A stretch of 64,000 nt of DNA from positions 1 through 64,000 of the forward strand of contig CAMZJA010000009.1 of assembly GCA_947307415.1 (NCBI GenBank), in the 5' to 3' direction. The position numbers and the translations under genes are program-made. This DNA comes from an uncultured Bacteroidales bacterium (lineage in GTDB: Bacteria > Bacteroidota > Bacteroidia > Bacteroidales > F082). This document shows positions 51,109 to 59,434 of this stretch, one piece after another. Under the pieces are notes generated by a model. It had not been told where the DNA came from and searched no databases. It worked only from the letters and a program-made list of their open reading frames with translations. Position 1 is the stretch's first letter. Each line of letters starts with the position of its first letter.

Positions 51109-52146
51109 CTACTGTCTCTCGTACGTCTGAACCTCGTCGTACACGTATTCCAACTTGATTCCTGCTTGGCGGAACATCTCTTCTGACTCGGCGCCGTCGT
51201 GATATTTGCGCTGGCACACCACGCGCACTATTCCGCAATTTATTATCAGCATGGCGCATGTGCGGCATGGCGTCATCCTGCAATATAACGTGCTACCTTC
51301 GAGGGCGATGCCTCGACGTGCTGCCTGGGCGATGGCATTCTGCTCGGCATGTACTGTCCTCACGCAATGCTCGGTGATGCGGCCGTCAGCGTGAATCATC
51401 TTACGGAAAAGATGCCCCACTTCGTCGCAATGCGGGAGTCCGCGTGGCGAGCCGACGTAGCCTGTCACCAAAATCTGGCGGTCTTTCACTATGACGCAGC
51501 CGCTACGGCCACGGTCGCAGGTGGCGCGCTCAGCCACGGTGTCGGCTAAATTCATGAAATATTCATCCCATGACGGACGTTTATATTTCTGAGCCTCAAT
51601 CTCTTGCAGCACCTCTTCCACCCTCTTGTGAAGCTCCTCTATACTTCCGTTGTTTTGGAACACATAATCCGCCTGATGGATGCACTCACCGAGGTTCTGT
51701 TTGTTAGGGTCGGCGTTGCTCATCTCACGTTCCTCATTGGCCACGAAAGTCTCGTAACTCACCGAGTCTGTCTCTGATTTGCGTTCAGTGATGCGGGTGT
51801 AACGCACCTTGCGGTCGGCATCGACAGCAAACAAATGGAAGTTGCCTTTCGAACGCAAAGCGGCGATCTCGCCAGGAGTGCGGATACTCTCTATCACAGC
51901 GTCCTTGCCGTTGTTGTAAGCGCGGTCGTAAAGCTGCTCAGCGATGTAACTCGGGCTGTTATTGGCTCTCAAATCGTTAGCCACCGAGGTCAAAGTGTCT
52001 CGATTCACCTCAAGTCCACGACGTTTCACCTCTTCCGACAAAAACGCGCGCACCGAGTAATGAACGTAGCCTTTTTTTTCCACGAGATATTCAACTATTG
52101 TGCCCTTTCCAGCACCGAGAGTTCCAGTAATTCCTATTATATTCAT
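51109..52146 (-). CDS. P-loop kinase-dCMP deaminase fusion
   Basis: 345 aa with two domains. Residues 1-~185: nucleotide-kinase-like P-loop domain, with Walker A GTLGAGKGT at 8-16. Residues ~190-345: deoxycytidylate deaminase, with RSGCVIVKDRQILVTGYVG, GLPHCDE, HCVRTVHAEQNAI (zinc His and catalytic Glu) and TPCRTCAM (zinc cysteines), all intact. It should convert dCMP, or dCTP in related enzymes, to the dU nucleotide. Kinase-deaminase fusions occur in fungal DCD1 and in the anti-phage DcdV/AvcD proteins, which are longer. Housekeeping dUMP supply or phage defence are both possible. Confidence 0.88.
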   Translation of the reverse strand: MNIIGITGTLGAGKGTIVEYLVEKKGYVHYSVRAFLSEEVKRRGLEVNRDTLTSVANDLRANNSPSYIAEQLYDRAYNNGKDAVIESIRTPGEIAALRSKGNFHLFAVDADRKVRYTRITERKSETDSVSYETFVANEEREMSNADPNKQNLGECIHQADYVFQNNGSIEELHKRVEEVLQEIEAQKYKRPSWDEYFMNLADTVAERATCDRGRSGCVIVKDRQILVTGYVGSPRGLPHCDEVGHLFRKMIHADGRITEHCVRTVHAEQNAIAQAARRGIALEGSTLYCRMTPCRTCAMLIINCGIVRVVCQRKYHDGAESEEMFRQAGIKLEYVYDEVQTYERQ

Positions 52147-52161
52147 AGTTTAATCCTTAAT

Positions 52162-52188
52162 TGTCATTTCGAGCTTGTCGAGAAATCC
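52162..52188. repeat. REP-like element R4
   Basis: TGTCATTTCGAGCTTGTCGA followed by GAAATCC, one REP unit between the LOG-like gene and the kinase-deaminase gene. Confidence 0.8.
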
Positions 52189-52231
52189 TTTTTTAACGTA
52201 AACAATTGAATGATTTCAAATGACGGGTTAA

Positions 52232-52825
52232 TTAATTATTACTTTCGTTTTTAATATCGTGTATCCATTTTTCAATCTTGACCGGATTGTATTCGTTCAT
52301 TTTTGAAAACAATTCCTTCGGGTCGTCAGTAACAATAATGTTTTTATTGTGATCTCCACGGACAAAGCCGTCCTTCACTCCCCTGTCGATCCAACGCACG
52401 AGGTCGTCGTAATAGCCCAGTGTGTTGTACAAGGCAATCGGCTTCTCCATCAGTCGAAGCTGGTCGGCAACAACAACTTCCGAAAACTCGTCGAGGGTGC
52501 CGAAGCCACCAGGCATCGCTATGAAAGCGTCCGACTCACGCATCAAGATGTCTTTACGTTCAGCCATGGTCTTGGTTGGGATCATCTTGGTGATTGAAGG
52601 GTGACCAATCTCATGAGCGAGCAGAAAATCTGGCATCACACCGACGACTTCGCAGCCACGTTCAAGCATCTTGTTGGCGATGACGTTCATCAAACCGACA
52701 CTGCCGCCACCATAATATAAGGTGCAGCCGTTGTCGGCGAGAACCTCACCAAGACGAGCCGCAGCTTCCTCATAGCGCTTGTCGAAGCCCATGCTGCTTC
52801 CGCAGAAGACACAAATGTTTTTCAT
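52232..52825 (-). CDS. LOG-family (TIGR00730) Rossmann protein
   Basis: 197 aa. PGGFGTLDEFSE is the PGGxGTxxE signature of the LOG/TIGR00730 family, with CVFCGSSMG at the N-terminus. Characterised members release the base from nucleoside 5'-monophosphates (cytokinin-activating type). The ATG at 52825 is preferred to a TTG two codons upstream; the -7 box TATTTTTG (52839-52846) lies 13 nt before it. It is followed by the kinase-deaminase gene, so both may act on nucleotides. Confidence 0.92.
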   Translation of the reverse strand: MKNICVFCGSSMGFDKRYEEAAARLGEVLADNGCTLYYGGGSVGLMNVIANKMLERGCEVVGVMPDFLLAHEIGHPSITKMIPTKTMAERKDILMRESDAFIAMPGGFGTLDEFSEVVVADQLRLMEKPIALYNTLGYYDDLVRWIDRGVKDGFVRGDHNKNIIVTDDPKELFSKMNEYNPVKIEKWIHDIKNESNN

Positions 52826-52838
52826 TGTCAAATTTTTG

Positions 52839-52846
52839 CAAAAATA
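52839..52846 (-). promoter_or_regulatory. -7 box of the LOG-family gene
   Basis: TATTTTTG on the minus strand, 13 nt before the start codon. Confidence 0.5.
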
Positions 52847-52855
52847 CGAATTTTT

Positions 52856-52935
52856 TTAGACTTTAGACCTTAGACTTTAGACTTTAGTCAAAAAAAACTA
52901 AAAACTAACGACTAAAGACTAGCGACTAAAGACTC
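52856..52935. repeat. Heptamer array H6 (TTAGACT/GACTAAA), inverted arms
   Basis: TTAGACTTTAGACCTTAGAC and further units, an A7 loop, then GACTAAAGACTAGCGACTAA and AGACT. The right arm is the 3' end of the M20 hydrolase gene, encoding SLVASL and its stop. Confidence 0.85.
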
Positions 52936-54009
52936 GAATATATTAATTCCTGTTTCAATTATCTCATCTTCAAACTCATATTCCGGGTTATGTAGTGGCA
53001 AATGTTCCTCCCCGCAACCTAATCCGAACAGGCAAATCGGGCACACATCAGCGAAGCGACCGAAGTCCTCCGACCAGCGGAACGGCTCGTCAATATATTG
53101 ATAATCAAGATTTAAAGATTTGGCTGCATTTTCAACTATTGCAATAGCTTCGTCGTTGTTAATGGTGGCAGAAAACGCCTCGTGTATGCTGCTTCCGAAG
53201 TCAAAATCCTGCTTCTCGGCAACCATAGCGCAGAGCTGCACCACGTCGGCGGTAAGATGCTGCAGCTTCTCGTTGTCATACGAGCGCAGAGTGAGCCAGA
53301 TCTCGGCATGCGCCGGTGCTACACCGAAGGTTTCCTCGCCCAAAACAGCATGAGTCATTGTCATCATGGTGAGAGGTTTTTCATCGCGAAGCATCTCAGC
53401 TTTTTTGCCGAAAATGTCAATCAGTGCTGACAAAACATGCTGCGGACTATGTCCTGTTTCTGGTTGTGAAGCATGCGCTGTGACGCCGTCGAAAATCAGT
53501 TTCAAGCCCAGCGAACCTGCTGCAAAACAGCCTTTTCGCAACAAAATCTTGTTCTTCGCATATCCTGGGATGTTGTGCAACGCAAACGCCATATCAGGTT
53601 TTATCTGCTCAAACTGCGGGTCGGCAATTACAGCTTTCGCACCTTGTCCGGTCTCTTCAGCAGGCTGGAAAAGCAGCACTATCTCGCCGTTTTCAGGGCG
53701 TTTTGCACTTAATTTCTGTGCAAGTCCAGCCAAAATAGAAGCGTGTCCATCGTGACCGCAGCGGTGTGAGCAGTGACGGTCGCCTTCGGGGATATTCAGC
53801 GCGTCGATATCGCCTCGAATCAGCAATCTTTTCCCTTTGTTTTTTCCTTTGAAAACCACAGCAATTCCGTTACCTCCGATGTTTCTGACATGCACATCCG
53901 GATTGAGTTTTTCCAAAAACTCGTTCAAAATGGCGTTTGTTTTCACCTCTTTGCCAGAAAGCTCGGCATTTTCATGCAATTGATGCCGTAGTTCGATTAT
54001 ATTATTCAT
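52912..54009 (-). CDS. M20 family amidohydrolase (IAA-amino acid hydrolase type)
   Basis: 365 aa metallo-amidohydrolase. CGHDGHASIL and EETGQGA provide metal and catalytic residues, with HNIPG and a C-terminal LHNPEYEFED metal-site histidine. It cleaves N-acyl amino acids or related amides. The start is the ATG at 54009; a 39-codon extension upstream is a translated REP element and is rejected. The C-terminus (ESLVASL) and stop come from heptamer units. Confidence 0.93.
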   Translation of the reverse strand: MNNIIELRHQLHENAELSGKEVKTNAILNEFLEKLNPDVHVRNIGGNGIAVVFKGKNKGKRLLIRGDIDALNIPEGDRHCSHRCGHDGHASILAGLAQKLSAKRPENGEIVLLFQPAEETGQGAKAVIADPQFEQIKPDMAFALHNIPGYAKNKILLRKGCFAAGSLGLKLIFDGVTAHASQPETGHSPQHVLSALIDIFGKKAEMLRDEKPLTMMTMTHAVLGEETFGVAPAHAEIWLTLRSYDNEKLQHLTADVVQLCAMVAEKQDFDFGSSIHEAFSATINNDEAIAIVENAAKSLNLDYQYIDEPFRWSEDFGRFADVCPICLFGLGCGEEHLPLHNPEYEFEDEIIETGINIFESLVASL

Positions 54010-54028
54010 ATTTCTGCTTAATTGTATG

Positions 54029-54082
54029 AGATTCCTCCATTCCGCTTCGCTCAAGTCGGAATGACAGAGAATCGGAATGACA
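54029..54082. repeat. REP-like element R5
   Basis: AGATTCCTCCATTCCGCTTC, GCTCAAGTCGGAATGACA and a partial second GGAATGACA. It lies downstream of the -7 box at 54086-54093, so it should be in the 5' leader of the M20 hydrolase mRNA. Confidence 0.8.
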
Positions 54083-54085
54083 GTG

Positions 54086-54143
54086 CAAAAATAAAAAAAC
54101 TTCACACTCCAAACTCGTAACTTCAAACTTTTTTGTATTTTTG
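54086..54143. promoter_or_regulatory. Divergent -7 boxes (M20 hydrolase and manA)
   Basis: Minus strand TATTTTTG (54086-54093) faces the M20 hydrolase. Plus strand TATTTTTG (54136-54143) faces manA, 29 nt upstream of its ATG. A degenerate heptamer-like stretch (CACTCCAAACTCGTAACTTC) lies between them. Confidence 0.5.
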
Positions 54144-54172
54144 CAGTTTGGAATAATCTGAACTGACAAGAA

Positions 54173-55156
54173 ATGAACGTACTATATCCACTGAAATTTC
54201 AGCCTATCTACCTCGAGAAAATCTGGGGCGGACAGAATGTTAAAACATTGCTGCACAATGACTTCGGTAAGCTGATGAACTGCGGTGAGATGTGGCTGCT
54301 GTCGGGTGTGGAAGGCCAGAACAGCGTGGTGGCGAACGGCAATTTCGAGGGCGACGAGCTCAATGAACTCGTTGAAACCTTCATGGGCGACCTTGTGGGC
54401 GACGACGTTTTTGACAAATATGGCGAGACTTTCCCTCTTTTGATAAAGATTATCGACCCTCTGACATGGCTTTCGGTGCAGGTGCATCCCGACGATGAGA
54501 TTGCACAGAAAATCGGGCTCGAGAACGGCAAGACCGAAATGTGGTATGTGATGCACGCCGACCAGGACGCGGAGCTCGTCTCAGGCTTCAACCGCGAGGT
54601 GACGAAGGCCGAGGTCGAGAAGCTCATATACGAGAAGAAGATTTCGGAAGTTCTTAACTACGAACAGGTTCACGACGGCGACGTTTTCTTCATCCCTGCG
54701 AGGAGAATTCACGCCTTAGGTCCTGGCTGCATGGTGGCTGAGATTCAGCAGACCAGCGACACGACATATCGAGTTTACGACTGGGATCGCATCGACCAGC
54801 ACGGAATGTACCGCGAGCTGCATATCCCGCAGTCACTCTACACCTTGAATTACGAACACGAAGACAATTATCGCACTGAATATCAAAGAGATAAGAAAGA
54901 CGCAACCGTTAAAATGGTAGAGTGTCCGTATTTCACGACAAACTACATCAACCTGGACGCAACATTGGCGAAAGACTATTCAGAACTTGATTCTTTCGTC
55001 ATTTTGACATGCGTTGAGGGCGGCTTCACCTTGAAATACGAAGACGGCGAAGAAATCGTTAATAATGGTGAGTGTATTTTGATTCCAAACATCATTAAGA
55101 AAGTGGAAATCAGCGCGTTAGGACATTGCAAGATATTAGAAACTTATATTGTTTAA
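54173..55156 (+). CDS. manA: Mannose-6-phosphate isomerase, class I
   Basis: 327 aa cupin-fold zinc enzyme that interconverts mannose 6-phosphate and fructose 6-phosphate, feeding mannose donors. WLSVQVHPDDEIA carries zinc-binding Gln/His, and PARRIHALGPGCMVAEIQQ (split) carries the later zinc ligand and active-site Arg. Length and order match the short bacterial type I isomerases. Seventeen bases separate it from the thioredoxin-like gene. Confidence 0.93.
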   Translation: MNVLYPLKFQPIYLEKIWGGQNVKTLLHNDFGKLMNCGEMWLLSGVEGQNSVVANGNFEGDELNELVETFMGDLVGDDVFDKYGETFPLLIKIIDPLTWLSVQVHPDDEIAQKIGLENGKTEMWYVMHADQDAELVSGFNREVTKAEVEKLIYEKKISEVLNYEQVHDGDVFFIPARRIHALGPGCMVAEIQQTSDTTYRVYDWDRIDQHGMYRELHIPQSLYTLNYEHEDNYRTEYQRDKKDATVKMVECPYFTTNYINLDATLAKDYSELDSFVILTCVEGGFTLKYEDGEEIVNNGECILIPNIIKKVEISALGHCKILETYIV

Positions 55157-55173
55157 TCATTAAAAATTATACT

Positions 55174-55665
55174 ATGAAAAAATTATTCGCATTCCTGCTT
55201 TTCGGATTCATGTTTTTAGGCTTGTCGGCCCAAAACTCAGACCTTCCGAATATCACATTGAAAAACCTTGACGGTGAATCAGTTAACATCGCCGAATTGA
55301 ACAACGACGGCAAGCCGTTCGTGATGACGTTCTGGGCCACATGGTGCGGTCCGTGCGTGAAAGAACACAACGCTTTGAGCGACGTTTACGATGACTGGAT
55401 TGAAGAGACCGGCATCAAGATTTTCTCAGTATCTATCGACGACGCACGTGCAACGGCAAAGATAAAACCTTTCGTCGACGGCAAGGGCTGGCCTTTCGAG
55501 ATCTTGCTCGACGTGAACAGCGAGCTTAAACGCGCCATGAACGTCAGCAACCCGCCTCACACCTTCCTTTTTGACGGCGACGGCAAAATCGTTTGGCAGC
55601 ACACCGGCTACCTCGACGGCGGCGAAGAGGATCTCTATCAGGAAATCCTTAAGATTTCTAAATAG
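55174..55665 (+). CDS. Exported TlpA-like thiol-disulfide oxidoreductase
   Basis: 163 aa. Signal peptide 1-20 (LSAQ), then a thioredoxin domain with WCGPC (C-x-x-C at about 58-61) in MTFWATWCGPCVKEH, and cis-Pro loop NPPHTFLFDG. Expected in the periplasm, reducing disulfides. The frame opens 16 codons earlier inside manA, but the ATG at 55174 with its signal peptide is clear. It belongs with the DUF6029 and Omp28-like genes that follow. Confidence 0.9.
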   Translation: MKKLFAFLLFGFMFLGLSAQNSDLPNITLKNLDGESVNIAELNNDGKPFVMTFWATWCGPCVKEHNALSDVYDDWIEETGIKIFSVSIDDARATAKIKPFVDGKGWPFEILLDVNSELKRAMNVSNPPHTFLFDGDGKIVWQHTGYLDGGEEDLYQEILKISK

Positions 55666-55667
55666 TG

Positions 55668-55740
55668 TAAAGTTTAGAGTGTAGAGTTTTCTCCTCTCGT
55701 CATTTCGACCGAAGCGGAGCGGAGTGGAGAAATCTCATCG
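55668..55740. repeat. Heptamer remnant H8 plus REP-like element R6
   Basis: 55668-55690 is GTAAAGTTTAGAGTGTAGAG and TTT, the reverse complement of the CTCTACA/CTCTAAA units found in the AraC-type gene. 55698-55740 is a REP unit, CGTCATTTCGACCGAAGCGG through GAGAAATCTC. Two repeat classes lie side by side in one gap. Confidence 0.8.
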
Positions 55741-55758
55741 AATAAAAGAACAAAAAAT

Positions 55759-57474
55759 ATGAAAAAACTAACGTTATTAATAGCTTTCGTGCTTGGGGTT
55801 ATGGCGGTGAACGGCCAAGATTTCCTTACCAAATCAAAGGTGTCGGGAAGTTTTGAGATCAACTCGCAGTATTACATGGCCGACGAAGGCATAGGCATCA
55901 CCGATTCGATGGTCGGCGACAAGTATATGAGAATCAACGGATTCGGAAAAATACAGTACACTTTAGGCAATTTCTCGGCAGGAATCCGCTTTGAGTCGTT
56001 CCAGCCGCCTCTCTCAGGATTCAGAGAAGAACTTGAGGGTTCGGGAATAGCCAATTATTTCGCTACCTACGACAATGGTACGATAGGCGTCACCGTGGGT
56101 GACATCTACGACCAGTTCGGCAGTGGCTTGGTATTCAGAACATACGAAGAGTGGTCGTTGGGATTCGACAATTCCCTGCGCGGTATGCGTGCCATTTATC
56201 GTCCTTGCGACGGCGTGACATTAAAAGGCGTCTACGGAAAGCAGAGATATTACTGGGCTTCTTACGGCAAAGACGAGAGCCGAGGCGTTATCCGCGGCTT
56301 TGATGGCGAATGGGATCTGAACCAGAGCTTGAAAAAAACATCGAAATTCAAGATGTCTCTTGGCGGAAGCTTCGTGAGCAACTACCAGCCATCAGCAAGC
56401 GACAACCCGATATACGTCATTCCGGAAAACGTCTCAGCAGCAGCCGGCCGCGTTAACATGGGATACGGAAGATTCTCATTCTCAACAGAATACGCCTACA
56501 AAATCAACAATCCTTCAGCCATCAACAACTTGATTTACAAGAACGGCGAGGCATTGTTGGCATCGTTGGCATACTCACAGAAAGGTCTTGGCATGGTGTT
56601 GCAGGTGAAACGTGTCGATAACATGAGTTTCAAGTCGGATTACACGGCTAAGGAAAACGACCTCGACATCAACTTCATCCCTCCGATCAACTACACACAC
56701 ACCCACAGCCTTCCGGCGATGTATTCCTACTCAACACAGCCTAACGGCGAGATGGGTATACAGTTTCAGGTGAATTATCTCATCCCGAAAAAGACCTTAC
56801 TCGGTGGAAAATATGGCACAAAAGTGACGTTCAACTATAGTCAGGTCAATGATATCGTAAGAGATTCAATAACTTACAACGGCCAAAAGGTTTTAAACAG
56901 AAAAGGCACGATGGGTTACACCTCGCCTTTCTTCGGCATCAGCGACAAGGTTTTCTACAGAGATATAAATCTCGAAATCGACAAGAAAATCAGCAAAAAA
57001 TGGAGCTTTATAGCCCAATACATCAACTTGATTTATGACATGCCGACAATAGAGGGTCATGGAACCACTGTTAAAGCCGACATCGCGTTCCTTGATTTGA
57101 CCTATAAAATCAATTCAAGAAACAGCATCCGTATGGAGTTGCAGCATCTGTGGGACTGCATAGGAAGCGGCTATGAAGTGGAAAAAGGCGATGAGGAAAG
57201 CTTCATTAAAAGAGGCAACTGGTTCTCGGCTTTGCTTGAATACTCCATAGCTCCGAAGTGGTTTGTCTCAATAGCCGACAAATACAACTATGGTAATCCG
57301 GTAGCCGAATATCGCGACCATTATTACACCGCATCGGTGGGGTTCATCAAGGATTCAACGCGCATCACTTTGAGCGGCGGCCGTCAGAGCGAAGGTATGA
57401 TATGCGTCGGTGGCGTTTGCCGAAAAGTGCCTGCATCAAGCGGAGTTTCATTAACAGTAACAACATCGTTCTAA
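55759..57474 (+). CDS. DUF6029 family outer-membrane protein
   Basis: 571 aa. Signal peptide 1-20 (VNGQ), then a long series of amphipathic beta strands as in porin-like barrels (GFGKIQYTLGNFSAGIRFES; GDIYDQFGSGLVFRTYEE; KKWSFIAQYINLIYD). The family is common in Bacteroidota and usually adjoins an Omp28-like lipoprotein, as here. Function unknown. The C-terminus has a C-x4-C pair (CVGGVC). Confidence 0.82.
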   Translation: MKKLTLLIAFVLGVMAVNGQDFLTKSKVSGSFEINSQYYMADEGIGITDSMVGDKYMRINGFGKIQYTLGNFSAGIRFESFQPPLSGFREELEGSGIANYFATYDNGTIGVTVGDIYDQFGSGLVFRTYEEWSLGFDNSLRGMRAIYRPCDGVTLKGVYGKQRYYWASYGKDESRGVIRGFDGEWDLNQSLKKTSKFKMSLGGSFVSNYQPSASDNPIYVIPENVSAAAGRVNMGYGRFSFSTEYAYKINNPSAINNLIYKNGEALLASLAYSQKGLGMVLQVKRVDNMSFKSDYTAKENDLDINFIPPINYTHTHSLPAMYSYSTQPNGEMGIQFQVNYLIPKKTLLGGKYGTKVTFNYSQVNDIVRDSITYNGQKVLNRKGTMGYTSPFFGISDKVFYRDINLEIDKKISKKWSFIAQYINLIYDMPTIEGHGTTVKADIAFLDLTYKINSRNSIRMELQHLWDCIGSGYEVEKGDEESFIKRGNWFSALLEYSIAPKWFVSIADKYNYGNPVAEYRDHYYTASVGFIKDSTRITLSGGRQSEGMICVGGVCRKVPASSGVSLTVTTSF

Positions 57475-57490
57475 CAACCCTTAAACAGAT

Positions 57491-58297
57491 ATGAAAATGA
57501 AAAGAATACAATTATTATTTGCAGGCATGATGGTGGTTTTCGCGATGGTGTCGTGCAGTAAGGTTAAAGAGCCTTTCATAAAGGAGACAACGGTAAGCGG
57601 CAACAGAGTCGTGCTTCTCGAGGATTATACCGGCGTGCGATGCGTCAACTGTCCGGCAGCGGCCGAAACAGCACACGAGTTGATTCTCACCTATCCCGAT
57701 AACCTTGTTGTAATAGGCGTATACGCAGGTGATCAGGCTGCAGCCCCGGGTATAGATTTCAGAACAGAGGCCGGTAACACATGGTACAGCACCTTCGGCA
57801 TCACCGCCAACCCGAAAGGAACAGTCAACCGCACGAAGAACGGCAACGGCTACGAATATGACAGCGACGCATGGGGAACAAAGATAGCCGAAGAAGTGGC
57901 ATTATCACCATCAGTAACTTTCAACATCAAGCCAACATACAACGAAAGCAACAGGAAGCTTGACATCGACATTAACGGTGTGTTTACACAAGAAGCAAGC
58001 GGCGATTTCTATCTTTTTGCAGGTATCATCGAAGACAGCATCCAAGGCAAACAGCTGTTCCCTGGCAACGTAACCAATCCTGATTATTGGCACTGCCACG
58101 TCTTCCGCACGCCAGTCAACGGCACTTGGGGAGAAGCGTTTTTCAGCGGCATCAGCGAGCCACAGCAAGAGTTCAGCAAGAGCTACAGCATAACTATCGA
58201 TTCGACATACAACGATAATCAGTGCTATGTAGTTTCATATGTTTATGACAACACTGACAAGTCGATACTTCAGGCAGGTCAGGCGAAGATAAAATAA
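57491..58297 (+). CDS. Omp28-related lipoprotein
   Basis: 268 aa. Lipoprotein signal with lipobox AMVSC (Cys at about 22), followed by the Omp28 domain, a thioredoxin-like fold with VLLEDYTGVRCVNCPAAAE (Cys-x-x-Cys at about 51-54). Surface lipoproteins of this family occur in Porphyromonas. The adjacent TlpA-like protein could be its redox partner. It starts 16 nt after the DUF6029 gene and ends in a terminator shared with tRNA-fMet. Confidence 0.85.
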   Translation: MKMKRIQLLFAGMMVVFAMVSCSKVKEPFIKETTVSGNRVVLLEDYTGVRCVNCPAAAETAHELILTYPDNLVVIGVYAGDQAAAPGIDFRTEAGNTWYSTFGITANPKGTVNRTKNGNGYEYDSDAWGTKIAEEVALSPSVTFNIKPTYNESNRKLDIDINGVFTQEASGDFYLFAGIIEDSIQGKQLFPGNVTNPDYWHCHVFRTPVNGTWGEAFFSGISEPQQEFSKSYSITIDSTYNDNQCYVVSYVYDNTDKSILQAGQAKIK

Positions 58298-58323
58298 AAA
58301 AGGAGGCCTTTTGACCTCCTTTA
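58298..58323. terminator. Two-way terminator
   Basis: AAAGGAGG/CCTCCTTT stem with A and T tracts on both sides, between the Omp28-like gene and the convergent tRNA-fMet. Confidence 0.8.
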
Positions 58324-58324
58324 G

Positions 58325-58398
<74 letters not shown>

Positions 58399-58480
58399 TC
58401 GTGAATTGGGCTGCAAAAATACAACATTTTTGCTCTCATGTCAAGTATTTTTTGAAAAAATTTTGAAATATTTATAAAAT

Positions 58481-59362
58481 ATGGATCATAAAGCAGGTTA
58501 CGTCAACATCATCGGCAAGCCAAATGTCGGAAAATCAACGCTAATGAACGACTTGGTGGGTGAAAAAATAAGCATCATAACGTCGAAGGCGCAGACGACA
58601 AGACATCGTATTTTGGGCATAGTGAACGGCGATGACTTCCAGATTGTGTTCTCCGACACCCCTGGAATCATCAAAAATCCGGCCTACAAGATGCACGAAA
58701 TCATGAATCAGTACATCAACGTGGCGTTTATCGACGCCGACTTGATACTGTATGTGGTCGACATCACCGACAAGAAAATCGACGAAGAGACAATCGAACG
58801 CGTCAAGAAAATGGAAGTACCGGTATTCGTCTTGCTGAATAAGATAGACCTTTCAAACCAGGAAGACGTGGAGAAAGCCGTTGAGTTTTGGAAAAACACG
58901 CTCCCTGCAGCTACAGTGTTCCCGATCTCGGCAATGCATCAGGCAAACATCAAATTCGTGTTCGAGAGCATCATCGAGAAACTGCCGGTTTGTCCGCCTT
59001 ACTTCCCGAAAGACGAGCTCACCGACCGCTCGATGCGTTTCTTCGTGACGGAAATCATCCGTGAGAAGATTTTGCTGAATTATCAGCAGGAAATACCTTA
59101 TTCCGTTGAGGTTGCCGTCGACGCATACGAGGAAAGCGCGAAGATGATCAACATCAAAGCGACGATTTACGCCTCACGCGAGTCACAGAAGGCTATATTA
59201 ATAGGTAAAGGCGGATCTGCGATTAAAAAAGTAGGAATACAGTCGCGCGCCGACATCGAAGAATTCACGGGAAAGAAGATTTTCCTGGATCTGAGAGTGA
59301 AAGTCGATAAGGATTGGCGTGATAACGAGGAGGAGTTGAAGCATTTCGGGTATGAAGCATAA
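58481..59362 (+). CDS. era: GTPase Era
   Basis: 293 aa. GTPase that binds the 3' end of 16S rRNA during small-subunit assembly. G1 GKPNVGKST at 12-20, G3 DTPG, G4 NKID, and the C-terminal KH domain (ILIGKGGSAIKKVG near 245). Normal length. A heptamer array (H9) fills the gap to der. Confidence 0.97.
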   Translation: MDHKAGYVNIIGKPNVGKSTLMNDLVGEKISIITSKAQTTRHRILGIVNGDDFQIVFSDTPGIIKNPAYKMHEIMNQYINVAFIDADLILYVVDITDKKIDEETIERVKKMEVPVFVLLNKIDLSNQEDVEKAVEFWKNTLPAATVFPISAMHQANIKFVFESIIEKLPVCPPYFPKDELTDRSMRFFVTEIIREKILLNYQQEIPYSVEVAVDAYEESAKMINIKATIYASRESQKAILIGKGGSAIKKVGIQSRADIEEFTGKKIFLDLRVKVDKDWRDNEEELKHFGYEA

Positions 59363-59409
59363 TTAGACCTTAGACGTTAGACTTTAGACCTTAGACGTTA
59401 GACTTTAGT
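59363..59409 (+). repeat. Heptamer array H9 (TTAGACC/TTAGACG/TTAGACT), one arm
   Basis: Six or seven direct 7-bp units in the order C, G, T, C, G, T at position 7 (TTAGACC, TTAGACG, TTAGACT repeated), so the array itself has a 21-bp period. It occupies the whole era-der gap; there is no opposing arm. Confidence 0.88.
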
Positions 59410-59434
59410 TTTATTGATTGAAAATGAATTTATT

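Noticed and set aside
51109..52831. Defence island around the kinase-deaminase gene
   Set aside because: Neighbours are pdxA, a LOG-family protein, an M20 hydrolase and repeats; no other defence gene or mobile element is present.
54010..54126. N-terminal extension of the M20 hydrolase
   Set aside because: The 39 extra codons translate a REP unit and cross the -7 box at 54086-54093.
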